Positions 24,262 to 32,124 of a stretch of 32,416 bases of DNA are shown here, in pieces. How positions within the stretch are numbered: the stretch's first letter is position 1; every line of letters starts with the position of its first letter. Below the pieces are notes generated by a model. The model was not told the DNA's origin. It made no database searches and worked only from the letters and a program-made list of their open reading frames with translations. Source of the DNA: Xenococcus sp. PCC 7305 (GTDB taxonomy: Bacteria; Cyanobacteriota; Cyanobacteriia; Cyanobacteriales; Xenococcaceae). The stretch lies in NCBI RefSeq assembly GCF_000332055.1, contig NZ_ALVZ01000156.1:1-32416 (forward strand), written 5' to 3'. A program made the translations under genes and the position numbers.

Positions 24262-25617
24262 TTAAGTTTCAGCTTTTTTAGTCCGCCGAGCCTTACCCAC
24301 TGTGCTGATGACGTCGATTAGCATTTCTAAAGCAACAGCTTTCCCTGGGCAAATACGCCCCGCAGTGCGATCGCCAACAGAGTTAAAACCCATATGAAAA
24401 GGACATAAATTCTCCCGCTGTGGATTAAAACTATAGGCGCTAGTACCCCAAAAATCTTCACTAAGCATTCCGAGTAGCATCGGAATTAGAATTTTTGTTC
24501 CTGTAGGAAAAGTTCGCTCCTTACCAGCTATGTTGACCGTAAAAGGTTCGGTAGCAACCCGATGAGAAGCACTCACTGGCATGAAAAGACGACCACATTC
24601 TAGGAGAAATAACTTGATTGCTTCTCGATCATCAAGATCAAGACTGTCCCAGTGAGCCGTGACATCAATTTTATTTGTCTGGCGGCCTTGATAAGCGGGC
24701 AAAGGTTGATATCCCATAGCAGTACGCCCCAAATGGAGAGGGCCTTGTAATCCCGCAATACTCATTACTGACACCATCAGTTTGGCCAGCTCACGCCGGG
24801 TCATATTGTTGTATTCAGGATTGTTGTCGGAAAAATTAGCTAAAGCAGGCGAGTTTTCGTAGATATCGGCTACCTGTTCGATAAGTTCTGGGAGCTCGCC
24901 AAAACCTGCGATTTTCAACTTTTCTAAAATGCTACTACCAGCAAAATAGTGTAATGTCCCTTTTTTTGTGTAATGCAAATTGGTCAGAATAGCAATTTCT
25001 TCTTTCTCCGGGTCAATCCCAAACAGAACATAGTGAAGATATCGCACCATAAAAACCATCCAGCCCTTTTGATCATCGGTAAAGAAAGCCTCTCCCACAG
25101 AGTGGGGCATCTCAAGATAATCAGTAGCAAGATTTTCCAATAGCTTTTGGGCTGTAGGGTCCTGTTGTCTTGCGATCGCAGCATCATTGATTAGATAATC
25201 GTTCATGCATTTACGAAAGGCTGAATGATCTTGACCTCCCGCTGCGCTGTCAGAAAGAGAAATTAGAAAAACATTTCTCCCACCATCATCGATAACTGCG
25301 GCATGATCTTTACTCAGCATAGTTGTGCCCAGACGCCAAGTACGAGCTTGAGGCGATGTGAGCGTTGTTTCAAGGGTGGGGAACTCTCCCAACACAACTT
25401 CCCCTGCACAACAAAAGTTTAAACCCAAAGCCTGGCGTTTGCCATCTAGGTAAACGGGATTATTTCCGAGCATCCCCTCGATAAAGCTGATCGGAGGCAA
25501 AAAAATCTTACTCAATAAATTATCAGGTTTCTCCAATGCCCAAGCCTGAAAATTATTGAGTGTTTTACCCAAAAATGAGGGAGTTACCTTCGGCAAAGTG
25601 TCTGGTGACATACTCAT
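24262..25617 (-). CDS. Cytochrome P450-like haem protein (CYP74-like candidate)
   Basis: This 451-residue protein shows the P450 core in order. There is an I-helix-like LMVSVMSIAGLQGPLHLG (about 262-282) and the K-helix ExxR E340-C-G-R343. A FNPQREN stretch corresponds to the PERF motif, followed by the cysteine loop FNSVGDRTAGRIC423PGK. Two points differ from ordinary P450s. The I-helix lacks the acid-alcohol pair used for O2 activation. The loop between the phenylalanine and the haem cysteine is longer than FxxGxRxCxG. Both are features of CYP74 enzymes, which rearrange lipoxygenase hydroperoxides without reductase or O2. It faces the lipoxygenase gene tail to tail with one small gene between. 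P450 membership is secure, the reaction is inferred. Confidence 0.82.
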   Translation of the reverse strand: MSMSPDTLPKVTPSFLGKTLNNFQAWALEKPDNLLSKIFLPPISFIEGMLGNNPVYLDGKRQALGLNFCCAGEVVLGEFPTLETTLTSPQARTWRLGTTMLSKDHAAVIDDGGRNVFLISLSDSAAGGQDHSAFRKCMNDYLINDAAIARQQDPTAQKLLENLATDYLEMPHSVGEAFFTDDQKGWMVFMVRYLHYVLFGIDPEKEEIAILTNLHYTKKGTLHYFAGSSILEKLKIAGFGELPELIEQVADIYENSPALANFSDNNPEYNNMTRRELAKLMVSVMSIAGLQGPLHLGRTAMGYQPLPAYQGRQTNKIDVTAHWDSLDLDDREAIKLFLLECGRLFMPVSASHRVATEPFTVNIAGKERTFPTGTKILIPMLLGMLSEDFWGTSAYSFNPQRENLCPFHMGFNSVGDRTAGRICPGKAVALEMLIDVISTVGKARRTKKAET

Positions 25618-25729
25618 ATTCTGACTGCTAGTTTTTGCTTAAGTATATAAGCCGATAGACATAAACAGCCTAAAATATGTGTCGAAATGTAAACTTACCT
25701 TGCACTTCATCTCAATTTTTCTAAGTAAC

Positions 25730-27196
25730 TTATTTTTTCGGTAAAAGAGCGATGGGATTAACTGCCTTATTACCATTAGGACGGATTTCAAAGTGTAGAT
25801 GAGGACCAGTGCTAAATCCCGTGCTGCCCATTTCCGCAATTTGTTGTCCTTGTTTGATTTTCTGACCTTTACGAACCAAAATCCTGTTGTTATGAGCATA
25901 AAAAGTAACACTTCCATCAGGATGTTGTACTTTGACTAACTTCCCATAGCCCCCAGAATTCCAGCCCGCAAAAATTACTTCTCCTGTTGCTGCTGCGACA
26001 ATTGGGGTTCCGATCGGAGCGGCAATGTCTATGCCTTTATGCATTCTCCCCCAACGCCAGCCATAGCCTGAGGTGAAAGTTCCTTGGGCAGGCCACATAT
26101 AACCATCAAAAAGACTTTCATTTCCAGGTAAATATTCCTCTGGAGCAGATAAGGGTGGAAGTTTTGGTCTCAATCCTTCTCTTAGAGAAGGAGCATTAAA
26201 CAGCCTATTGTAACCTTCTGTAGGTCTAATTGCTGAACTGATGCGAAATTCTTCTGATGAATTATTATCCGACCTGGGACTTATGTCTTCTTGAGCCTCA
26301 GCCACAGAGACTGCACTAGGGATATAGCTGGACTCTACAGACTCTCGCCTAACTAGAGAAGAATTTCTAGTAGTAGTAGTTGATGAGTCTTCTCCCCCAT
26401 ATTGGCTTTGAAATTGATTTCTTAGTTTGTCAATATCTGCTCGCAATCCAGAGATATATGGGTCGCGAACATTTTCGACTTCGTCTTTATTTGTGGATAA
26501 ATTAGTGCTGATGTCTCTGGTGACCAGGGGATTTATTTCACTACGAGAAGTTCTTTTTGGGCTACTGGCAGAAAAACTGAGGTCAGGACTAACTTGTGAC
26601 TTTTCCTCAACAGGAATAACTAACTGGCTATTTACTGAAAGCTTACCAGGGTTCTTGATTTTATTAGCTTCAATGAGTTTTTCAGTAGAAATTCCATAAA
26701 GACGCGCAATGCTCTTTATCGTGTCTCCGGACCGAACTGTGTAGATCTGTTTCGTAATTGTTTTGTGGGAAGTATTCTGCGCTAGAGTTAATGAAGGTAG
26801 CTGGGGAATGGAGATAGTAGTGACTGGGTTTGTTCCCAAGTTCGATTTGGAGTGGATTTTGATTGTGGAGATTTCGGCGGCCTGTTCCTGGCTTGCCTCG
26901 ATTTTAAAATTCCCTAGAATCTTCCCCTTTCGCTCTGTGTCGGATTGAGCTATCGAATTTGAGGAGTGTTGACTAGCTGTTGAGAGGTTTCCGGGAGCTG
27001 CTTGGGCTGTTTGAGGAAAACTTAAAACTGCCCCGAAGGAGCTAATGGCAGCAACTAAGCCCCAAAAGGTGACTGATTGACTCTTTGAGGAGTTGTGGGG
27101 GCGCCTTGACCTATGTTTTCCCATAGGTAGCTTTGTGCTGTGGCTTTGAGCTTTTTCAACGTAGCAGTTTGAGAGTGTGTGCGGTTTGTTGTGCAT
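25730..27196 (-). CDS. LysM-M23 cell-wall peptidase (NlpD/EnvC-like)
   Basis: This 488-residue exported protein has a basic N-terminus and hydrophobic segment (about 42-67, VTFWGLVAAISSFGAVLSF, ending AQAA). One LysM domain (about 151-195, YTVRSGDTIKSIARLYGIS) binds peptidoglycan. A long serine-rich linker follows, then an M23 domain (about 375-485). The zinc-site motifs H386-x3-D390 (HKGIDIAAP) and H466-L-H468 are intact, so it should be a glycyl-type endopeptidase or an active relative, not a degenerate amidase activator. The start could also be the ATG at 27124 (MGKHRSRR), which would shorten the cytoplasmic leader. It is monocistronic. Confidence 0.92.
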   Translation of the reverse strand: MHNKPHTLSNCYVEKAQSHSTKLPMGKHRSRRPHNSSKSQSVTFWGLVAAISSFGAVLSFPQTAQAAPGNLSTASQHSSNSIAQSDTERKGKILGNFKIEASQEQAAEISTIKIHSKSNLGTNPVTTISIPQLPSLTLAQNTSHKTITKQIYTVRSGDTIKSIARLYGISTEKLIEANKIKNPGKLSVNSQLVIPVEEKSQVSPDLSFSASSPKRTSRSEINPLVTRDISTNLSTNKDEVENVRDPYISGLRADIDKLRNQFQSQYGGEDSSTTTTRNSSLVRRESVESSYIPSAVSVAEAQEDISPRSDNNSSEEFRISSAIRPTEGYNRLFNAPSLREGLRPKLPPLSAPEEYLPGNESLFDGYMWPAQGTFTSGYGWRWGRMHKGIDIAAPIGTPIVAAATGEVIFAGWNSGGYGKLVKVQHPDGSVTFYAHNNRILVRKGQKIKQGQQIAEMGSTGFSTGPHLHFEIRPNGNKAVNPIALLPKK

Positions 27197-27491
27197 AGCG
27201 GTTTGTTGGGAAAAGTGAAGTTCTAAGTGATGTTCTAGGTATATTTACTCGGCTTAGGAATTCATTATCTAGTAATTAGGTAAATTATTCAGTTAGATCT
27301 CAATATAAAAAGTCGTACTATCTTGTTTTCCTTGAAGGGATAGCAAGAAAGCACAGTTTGGGGAACAGCTTTGGTGTCTTAATGGTTTTTTTGTATTTCA
27401 ACGAAAGGGTAACCTGAAAACAGAATTTAGACAAGTATCTTAGGAGAATTTCTCCTGTGAGGTCTAAGGTCAAAGCTGATGGGTAGAAAGT
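27197..27491. other. Intergenic region upstream of the LysM-M23 gene
   Basis: These 295 bases must carry the promoter of the peptidase gene. A perfect inverted repeat AGGAGA-ATT-TCTCCT lies near 27440-27455, without a T-run. I see no RNA gene. Confidence 0.35.
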
Positions 27492-27956
27492 TTATAGCTG
27501 TTTTTGATGCCTTAGTTGTCGTAAAGCCTCAAATAATCCGATAGAAGCGCTTACTGACAGATTGAGACTTCTTACTTGGGGTTGAGCGATCGCAATAAAG
27601 GCTCGATAATCACAAAGATCGAGGACTTCGGTTGGCAAGCCTTCTGTTTCACTGCCAAATAACAACCAGTCGTTTTCTTGGTATTGATAATCGAGATAGT
27701 TTCCGCTGCCACGAACTGTAAACCCAATTAGTCTACCTTCCTGTTGTTGTTGCACTTGCCAGAAAGCTTCGAGATTGGGATGGTAATGGAGATCTACATG
27801 GGGCCAATAATCTAAGCCAGCCCTCTTCAAATAGCGATCGCTGATTTCAAACCCGAGAGGTGCCACCAGATGTAATTCTGTTTTGGTTGCGGCACAGGTG
27901 CGGGCAATATTTCCTGTATTGGGGGGTATTTGAGGATGAACCAAGACAACGCGCAT
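27492..27956 (-). CDS. trmL: tRNA (cytidine(34)-2'-O)-methyltransferase TrmL
   Basis: This 154-residue SPOUT methyltransferase starts MRVVLVHPQIPPNTGNIART, the family's N-terminal motif 1. It has LLFGSETEGLPTEVL (motif 2) and RSLNLSVSASIGLFEALRQ (motif 3, the knotted SAM site). It methylates the 2'-OH of the wobble base of certain leucine tRNAs. Length is typical of the minimal YibK/TrmL type. It follows gshA by 37 bases on the same strand and is probably co-transcribed, with no obvious functional link. Confidence 0.93.
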   Translation of the reverse strand: MRVVLVHPQIPPNTGNIARTCAATKTELHLVAPLGFEISDRYLKRAGLDYWPHVDLHYHPNLEAFWQVQQQQEGRLIGFTVRGSGNYLDYQYQENDWLLFGSETEGLPTEVLDLCDYRAFIAIAQPQVRSLNLSVSASIGLFEALRQLRHQKQL

Positions 27957-27993
27957 ATTTTCAGTTATCAGTCTGTTATTTCTAATTTTTTAA

Positions 27994-29148
27994 TCAAGCT
28001 ACCAAGATAGGTTGACAGAGTTTTGATTCAAGATCTTTTTCTTGTTGGGCTGTAGTTCGAACAGCTTGTTGGATGATAGCGGGAATATCTTGTCCTTGCT
28101 CATGCATCTTTAACCATTGTTGTGCCGTATTGCCCGATCTTAAGATTTTTTTGATTGGCAGTAAAAAACAACTATAGCCCCGTTGCTTGGCGAAGGGGAA
28201 AACCTCTTGATAGAGTTCTTCTATCCAATTGCGTGCTGTTATTTTGCGACCATCTTGCCAATGGATTAATTCGGCATCAAGACTATCTCGCGCTACCAAT
28301 AATTCATTTTTATCCGCGATCGCAATTAACTCTTCCGCTAAATTACCGCGATCAAGACTACTTTGCTTTAAAGGATCTAACCCAGGTTGTTCCATCATTT
28401 GATGAAGTCGCGCCTCCAAAAGCGCCGTAATTGCCAATAGCGCAACAGGATCTATAATTAGGTCGCAAATTCTCATCTCCAGTCGATTTAACTTGTAAGG
28501 ACGGCAATCGCCATTAGGTCTCACCGAAGACCAAAGATGACGGACATTGCGCATGGTGCCAATCTTTAATTGCTCTTCTGTCCACTGGATAAAATGCTGA
28601 TGACTAGTGAACAAGGGTACATGGGTAGGAGTTTTCGGGAACATTTGCCAGCGAGTTGAATGATAGCCCGTAACTTTACCATCAATAAAAGGAGAAGAAG
28701 CACTCAAGGCTAGATACAAAGGAGCTTCCAGACGAATTAATCGGCAAGCTTGCATTAACAATTCGGGATCGCTAATACCAATATTGATATGAATACTTGC
28801 AGTAACGACATTAGTTCCATAGGTTTGTTCAATGTAGCTATGATAGGGATTGTTGGGGTCAGAACGGAAGAAGCGATCGCTAGTACCCAAGGATAGAGTA
28901 CTACCAGGAATAATTGTATAGTCACCCAAGCTATTCAAATAATGGCGTAACTTTTGTCTCGGCTTCAAAAGCGCACATAGTATGCGTTCATAGTTAGTAT
29001 AAGGAGCTGTTGTATATTCAACATTTCGACTATCAGGCTCTCTGACAAAACAATCCAAACTTTTAACTATTTTGTCTGACAAGCCGACAATCTCACCTTG
29101 TGGCGTGCCAGTGTACATTTCGACTTCAAATCCTTTAGAAAGTAACAC
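27994..29148 (-). CDS. gshA: Glutamate-cysteine ligase, cyanobacterial type
   Basis: The 384-residue protein starts at a GTG (29148). The choice is supported by a strong AGGAG five bases upstream (29154-29158) and by the sequence LLSKGFEVEMYTGTPQGEIV, which begins at once with family residues. Further motifs are EPDSRNVEYTTAPYTNYER, VTASIHINIG and RPYKLNRLEMRICDLIIDP. It makes gamma-glutamylcysteine, the first step of glutathione synthesis. No gshB is nearby. It is divergent from the small coiled-coil gene, and trmL follows. Confidence 0.92.
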   Translation of the reverse strand: MLLSKGFEVEMYTGTPQGEIVGLSDKIVKSLDCFVREPDSRNVEYTTAPYTNYERILCALLKPRQKLRHYLNSLGDYTIIPGSTLSLGTSDRFFRSDPNNPYHSYIEQTYGTNVVTASIHINIGISDPELLMQACRLIRLEAPLYLALSASSPFIDGKVTGYHSTRWQMFPKTPTHVPLFTSHQHFIQWTEEQLKIGTMRNVRHLWSSVRPNGDCRPYKLNRLEMRICDLIIDPVALLAITALLEARLHQMMEQPGLDPLKQSSLDRGNLAEELIAIADKNELLVARDSLDAELIHWQDGRKITARNWIEELYQEVFPFAKQRGYSCFLLPIKKILRSGNTAQQWLKMHEQGQDIPAIIQQAVRTTAQQEKDLESKLCQPILVA

Positions 29149-29514
29149 AATTGCTCCTAAGTACTCTTAAATCAACAGCCTTGCAAAATTTTGACCTGAT
29201 TTTTCTCTTCGATATTGCCTATTGTCTTTCAACCCTACCGTCTAAAACAATAGCCAGTTGCATATTACACTATAATATATTGATACATTACATATATTGA
29301 TATATTACATAAAAAAAAGTAATTATTCTTGAAGCTTGTTAAATAAAACCGATACAAACCCTATTGTTTCATGATTTTAGGTTAATTGAAAGAGTGGGAG
29401 GAAACAAAGAATAGCTATATTCGATACAACAAATGTTGACTCCGATGAGATACAATTGCTCACCAGCATAATAAATCAATACTTAATAAAACAAAAATAA
29501 AGACTATAAAATTT
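29149..29514. promoter_or_regulatory. Divergent promoter region between gshA and the 64-residue gene
   Basis: These 366 AT-rich bases hold a perfect-length tandem duplication of 17 bases at 29277-29293 and 29294-29310 (ATATTGATAcATTACAT, one mismatch). The gshA ribosome binding site (29154-29158) is at the left end. No reading frame or RNA gene is evident. Confidence 0.5.
29277..29310. repeat. 17-bp tandem repeat
   Basis: Two head-to-tail copies of ATATTGATAYATTACAT with one C/T difference lie in the gshA divergent intergenic region. They could be a doubled regulator site or slippage. Confidence 0.8.
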
Positions 29515-29709
29515 ATGTCAACCCTTTTATCCTCTGAATCTCAAGTGATTACGGCTTCTTCCTCAACTGCGCTGGACAAGGCCGAATTGAACCGTAAACA
29601 CATCACTAGATGTTATCAAGCAGATCAACAAGTAAAATATTTGCACCTCGAAGCTGAAATAGACGTTTTGATTCAGCAACTGCAAGTTTTAAAAAAAGCT
29701 AAGCAATAG
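29515..29709 (+). CDS. Small coiled-coil protein, unknown function
   Basis: This 64-residue soluble protein has a Ser/Thr-rich N-terminus (about 1-20) and a helical C-terminal part from LDKAELNRKHITRCYQ. It ends in a heptad-like LHLEAEIDVLIQQLQVLKKA. The pattern of leucines and isoleucines suggests a short coiled coil. I believe similar small proteins exist in other cyanobacteria but know no function. It lies 81 bases upstream of ycf23 on the same strand. Confidence 0.6.
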   Translation: MSTLLSSESQVITASSSTALDKAELNRKHITRCYQADQQVKYLHLEAEIDVLIQQLQVLKKAKQ

Positions 29710-29790
29710 TATCAAATCTTAAACACATTAAGCTACGCGCTAAGATATGCTAATTGCTGAAATATAACAATAATTACCAAGGAAGCAAAT

Positions 29791-30537
29791 ATGACAATGC
29801 ATCCTAGATTGGCGCGAGCCTTTGCCGAAAAAAATGCTCTTAAAGTCATTAGTGGCTTAAACAACTTCGATATCGATAATGTAGCTGCTGTGGTTAAAGC
29901 AGCGGAAGCCGGTGGAGCAACTTTTGTGGATATTGCTGCCAAACCTGAGCTGGTTTGCGCGATCCGCAAGCTAACAAGTTTGCCAATCTGTGTCTCTGCT
30001 GTTGAGCCGGAATTATTTGTTGCTGCTAGAGAGAATGGCGCAGATTTAATTGAAATTGGAAATTTTGATAGTTTTTATGCCCAGGGCAGAAGATTCGAAG
30101 CGCCAGAAGTCTTGGCACTAACTCAAGCTACTCGTTCTTTACTTCCTGAGATTGTTCTTTCTGTGACTGTTCCCCATATTTTATCTCTTGATGAACAAGT
30201 GCAATTAGCAGAAGCTTTGGTGGCAGCGGGGGCAGATATCATCCAAACCGAAGGTGGAACTAGTATTAATCCTGTTAATCCAGGGGTTAGGGGTTTAATC
30301 GAAAAAGCTGCCGCGACCCTGGCCGCTGCCCATAGTATCTCTAAAGCTGTAGATGTACCGGTGCTTTGTGCTTCGGGTTTATCTAATGTTACGATCCCCA
30401 TGGCGATCGCGTCTGGCGCATCTGGCGTCGGTGTTGGTTCTGCTATTAATCAACTAGATAGCGAAGTTGCTATGTTGGCCCAGGTAAGAAGTCTTGTGGA
30501 GGCTTTAGCTCAATATCCGGCCCGGGTTAGAGTTTAA
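29791..30537 (+). CDS. ycf23: Ycf23/DUF561 TIM-barrel protein
   Basis: This 248-residue protein matches Ycf23, which is conserved in cyanobacteria and some algal plastids. It has ALKVISGLNNFDIDNVAAVV, GGATFVDIAAKPELV, then ADLIEIGNFDSFYAQGRRF and QTEGGTSINPVNPGVRGLIE. The late SGLSNVTIPMAIASGASGVG corresponds to a phosphate-binding loop of the barrel, where a phosphorylated ligand would sit. The reaction is unknown. The start is chosen for the AAGGAAG at 29779-29785. A heptad repeat begins three bases after its stop, and an ABM-domain gene follows. Confidence 0.92.
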   Translation: MTMHPRLARAFAEKNALKVISGLNNFDIDNVAAVVKAAEAGGATFVDIAAKPELVCAIRKLTSLPICVSAVEPELFVAARENGADLIEIGNFDSFYAQGRRFEAPEVLALTQATRSLLPEIVLSVTVPHILSLDEQVQLAEALVAAGADIIQTEGGTSINPVNPGVRGLIEKAAATLAAAHSISKAVDVPVLCASGLSNVTIPMAIASGASGVGVGSAINQLDSEVAMLAQVRSLVEALAQYPARVRV

Positions 30538-30540
30538 GAA

Positions 30541-30561
30541 GGCAGATGGCAGATGGCAGAG
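30541..30561. repeat. STRR heptad repeat (GGCAGAT)3 after ycf23
   Basis: GGCAGAT, GGCAGAT and GGCAGAG start right after the ycf23 stop. They are a variant of the heptad at 20631 and 7504. Confidence 0.85.
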
Positions 30562-30596
30562 GTTTAAATATCTCTGTCTTTTAGATTTTAACTAGA

Positions 30597-30890
30597 ATGA
30601 TTCTTGAAGTTGCAATTCTCAATATCAAAGCAGGTATGAGTGATAGTTTTGAACGCTCTTTTCAAAAAGCTTCACCGATTATTGCTGCAATGCCTGGATA
30701 TATATCCCATGATTTGCAGAAATGCCTAGAAAAGAGCGATCGCTATTTATTACTTGTTCGCTGGGATAAACTTGAAGATCATACAGTAGGGTTTCGTCAA
30801 TCGGCAGAATATGAAACTTGGAAGCAATTGCTACATCATTTTTATGAGCCCTTTCCCATCGTGGAGCATTACTCTACTGTCGAATTGTGA
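30597..30890 (+). CDS. ABM-domain protein (antibiotic biosynthesis monooxygenase fold)
   Basis: This 97-residue protein has the dimeric ferredoxin-like pattern of the ABM superfamily. It starts ILEVAILNIKAGMSDSFERS, has SPIIAAMPGYISHDLQK, then RYLLLVRWDKLEDHTVGFR, and ends with helix SAEYETWKQLLHHFYEPFP. Family members range from quinol and haem-modifying oxygenases to proteins with no known reaction. Nothing in the sequence picks one. It lies 59 bases after ycf23, across a heptad repeat. Confidence 0.85.
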   Translation: MILEVAILNIKAGMSDSFERSFQKASPIIAAMPGYISHDLQKCLEKSDRYLLLVRWDKLEDHTVGFRQSAEYETWKQLLHHFYEPFPIVEHYSTVEL

Positions 30891-30967
30891 TTTATGTAGA
30901 CATTCAATAAAAATGAAGTAATTTCAGGTAGTTTAGTGAGATCGCGTTTTTCGATTAAAAAACTCTA

Positions 30968-31390
30968 CTAAGTATTCAGCCAGTCCAGCAATTCATTTCT
31001 TCGATAATAAATAAAAGTAACCAAACTGATTGTACCCAGTAACCAAAACCAACCTGAATAGGGTGGCATCCGCCACAAGCGAACCCGATTATTTTCTCGG
31101 CCACCACTAACAGAAGCTAACCATTTACCATTAGGGCTAAAGGCGATCGCATTTGTATCCATCCAATGTACTCGATGTGTAGCAATTTTCTTCCCACTTT
31201 TAATATGCCAATAGCGAACCTTCCCAAATAATCCTTTGGGCAAGTCAAAACCTGGACCAATCATGATACTATCGTTTCCTTCTATAACACCATAGGATAC
31301 GGCTAAGTAATTACCATCAGGACTTATAGCAATATCAGTTGGTAGTTCTTTATCTTCATAGGGATTTCTATGAGAAATTATCTTTAACGT
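30968..31390 (-). pseudogene. WD40-repeat protein, C-terminal remnant
   Basis: The minus-strand frame is open from a TAG at 31391-31393 to a stop at 30968. It encodes the end of a WD40 propeller (LPTDIAISPDGNYLAVSYG, VRYWHIKSGKKIATH, TNAIAFSPNGKWLASVSGG, VRLWRM). A membrane helix (WFWLLGTISLVTFIYY) and a short basic tail follow. There is no start codon before the domain. The only in-frame ATG is at 31264, in the middle of a blade. The upstream TAG belongs to the terminal repeat of a MITE-like element at 31387. The N-terminal blades are not found in the window, so this is a truncated gene. Confidence 0.75.
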
Positions 31391-31627
31391 CTAGTGTGAA
31401 TTAATTCGTTCGTATTTAGGGGTTTTTAGATTCAATTTCGTTAAATTAACCTTGTCAATTTTAGCTGATTGTCCGCGATCTCGGACAACAATAATTCTCG
31501 GCTCTTAATGCGATCGCAGGAAAATCAATCTTGATGAGTTAGCTCATGAGGAAAAGACTTATCTTTGATGAATCCTAGCTTCTAGATTTCAATCTGCTCT
31601 CTGAGTTTTATAATTCACACCAGACGT
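31387..31627. mobile_element. MITE-like element with 17-bp terminal inverted repeats
   Basis: The left end ACGTCTAGTGTGAATTA (31387-31403) and right end TAATTCACACCAGACGT (31611-31627) are inverted copies with one mismatch, enclosing 207 bases. No transposase frame is visible inside. A 7-bp-stem hairpin (TTGTCCG/CGGACAA, 31469-31488) and a HIP1 site lie in it. Flanking bases give no clear target duplication. Small size and terminal repeats suggest a non-autonomous element, but only one copy is present here. Confidence 0.55.
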
Positions 31628-31641
31628 ATACTAGATTTGCA

Positions 31642-32124
31642 ATGAAAATCAAAAAAGCTATTTTGATATTATTTGGGTTTTCTTTAATGATCAACCTAAA
31701 TATATTAAAAACTAATGCAGCATCTGCTTATACTCCTACTTGTTTAGAATCAAGAGCCGGTGATAGTAAGTCATTTGGTACTTCCTTAGCTGTTGATGGA
31801 GATTATTTAGCTGTGGGAGATCCTGAAGCTAATCGAGTTGTAATTTATACTCGTAAAACTGATGGTAATTGGCAAAGAATACATGAAATAAATCCCCCAA
31901 AACGTTCTCTTGCAGTAAAAAGAGGATATGGCTTTGGTTATGAAGTTGCTATTAATAATAGTATCTTAGCTATTCGTGCTTACGATTATAAAAGTATCAT
32001 CAGAACTCTGCCATTTTTAGGAGAATACCCTAAAAATAAGACTAACTTAGGTTTTGAAACTTATTCAATATTACTTGATAAGAAAAAAATAGACCTCTTG
32101 CAAAATATTTTTGTGGTAGAGTAA
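31642..32124 (+). CDS. Secreted FG-GAP-like protein, probably 3'-truncated by an IS
   Basis: The 160 residues start with a signal peptide (about 6-29, ILILFGFSLMINLNI, cleavage near AASA). Beta-propeller-like repeats of the FG-GAP type follow (SFGTSLAVDGDYLAVGDPEA then RVVIYTRKTDGNWQRI, FGYEVAINNSILAI). A full protein should have several more repeats. The frame instead ends at 32124, with the last few residues merging into what looks like an IS terminal end. The pattern fits a surface or periplasmic protein of unknown binding partner. Its 5' end directly adjoins the MITE-like element (14 bases), so its promoter may lie inside that element. Confidence 0.6.
   Translation: MKIKKAILILFGFSLMINLNILKTNAASAYTPTCLESRAGDSKSFGTSLAVDGDYLAVGDPEANRVVIYTRKTDGNWQRIHEINPPKRSLAVKRGYGFGYEVAINNSILAIRAYDYKSIIRTLPFLGEYPKNKTNLGFETYSILLDKKKIDLLQNIFVVE

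Noticed and set aside
27436-27458. Inverted repeat AGGAGA-ATT-TCTCCT as a rho-independent terminator
   Set aside because: The stem is only six pairs with a short loop and no T-run. It was left as an unassigned palindrome in the intergenic entry.
31264-31390. Treating the ATG at 31264 as the start of a real 98-residue WD40 gene
   Set aside because: The frame is open and clearly WD40-like upstream of that ATG, back to the terminal repeat at 31387, so the ATG is internal to a broken gene.
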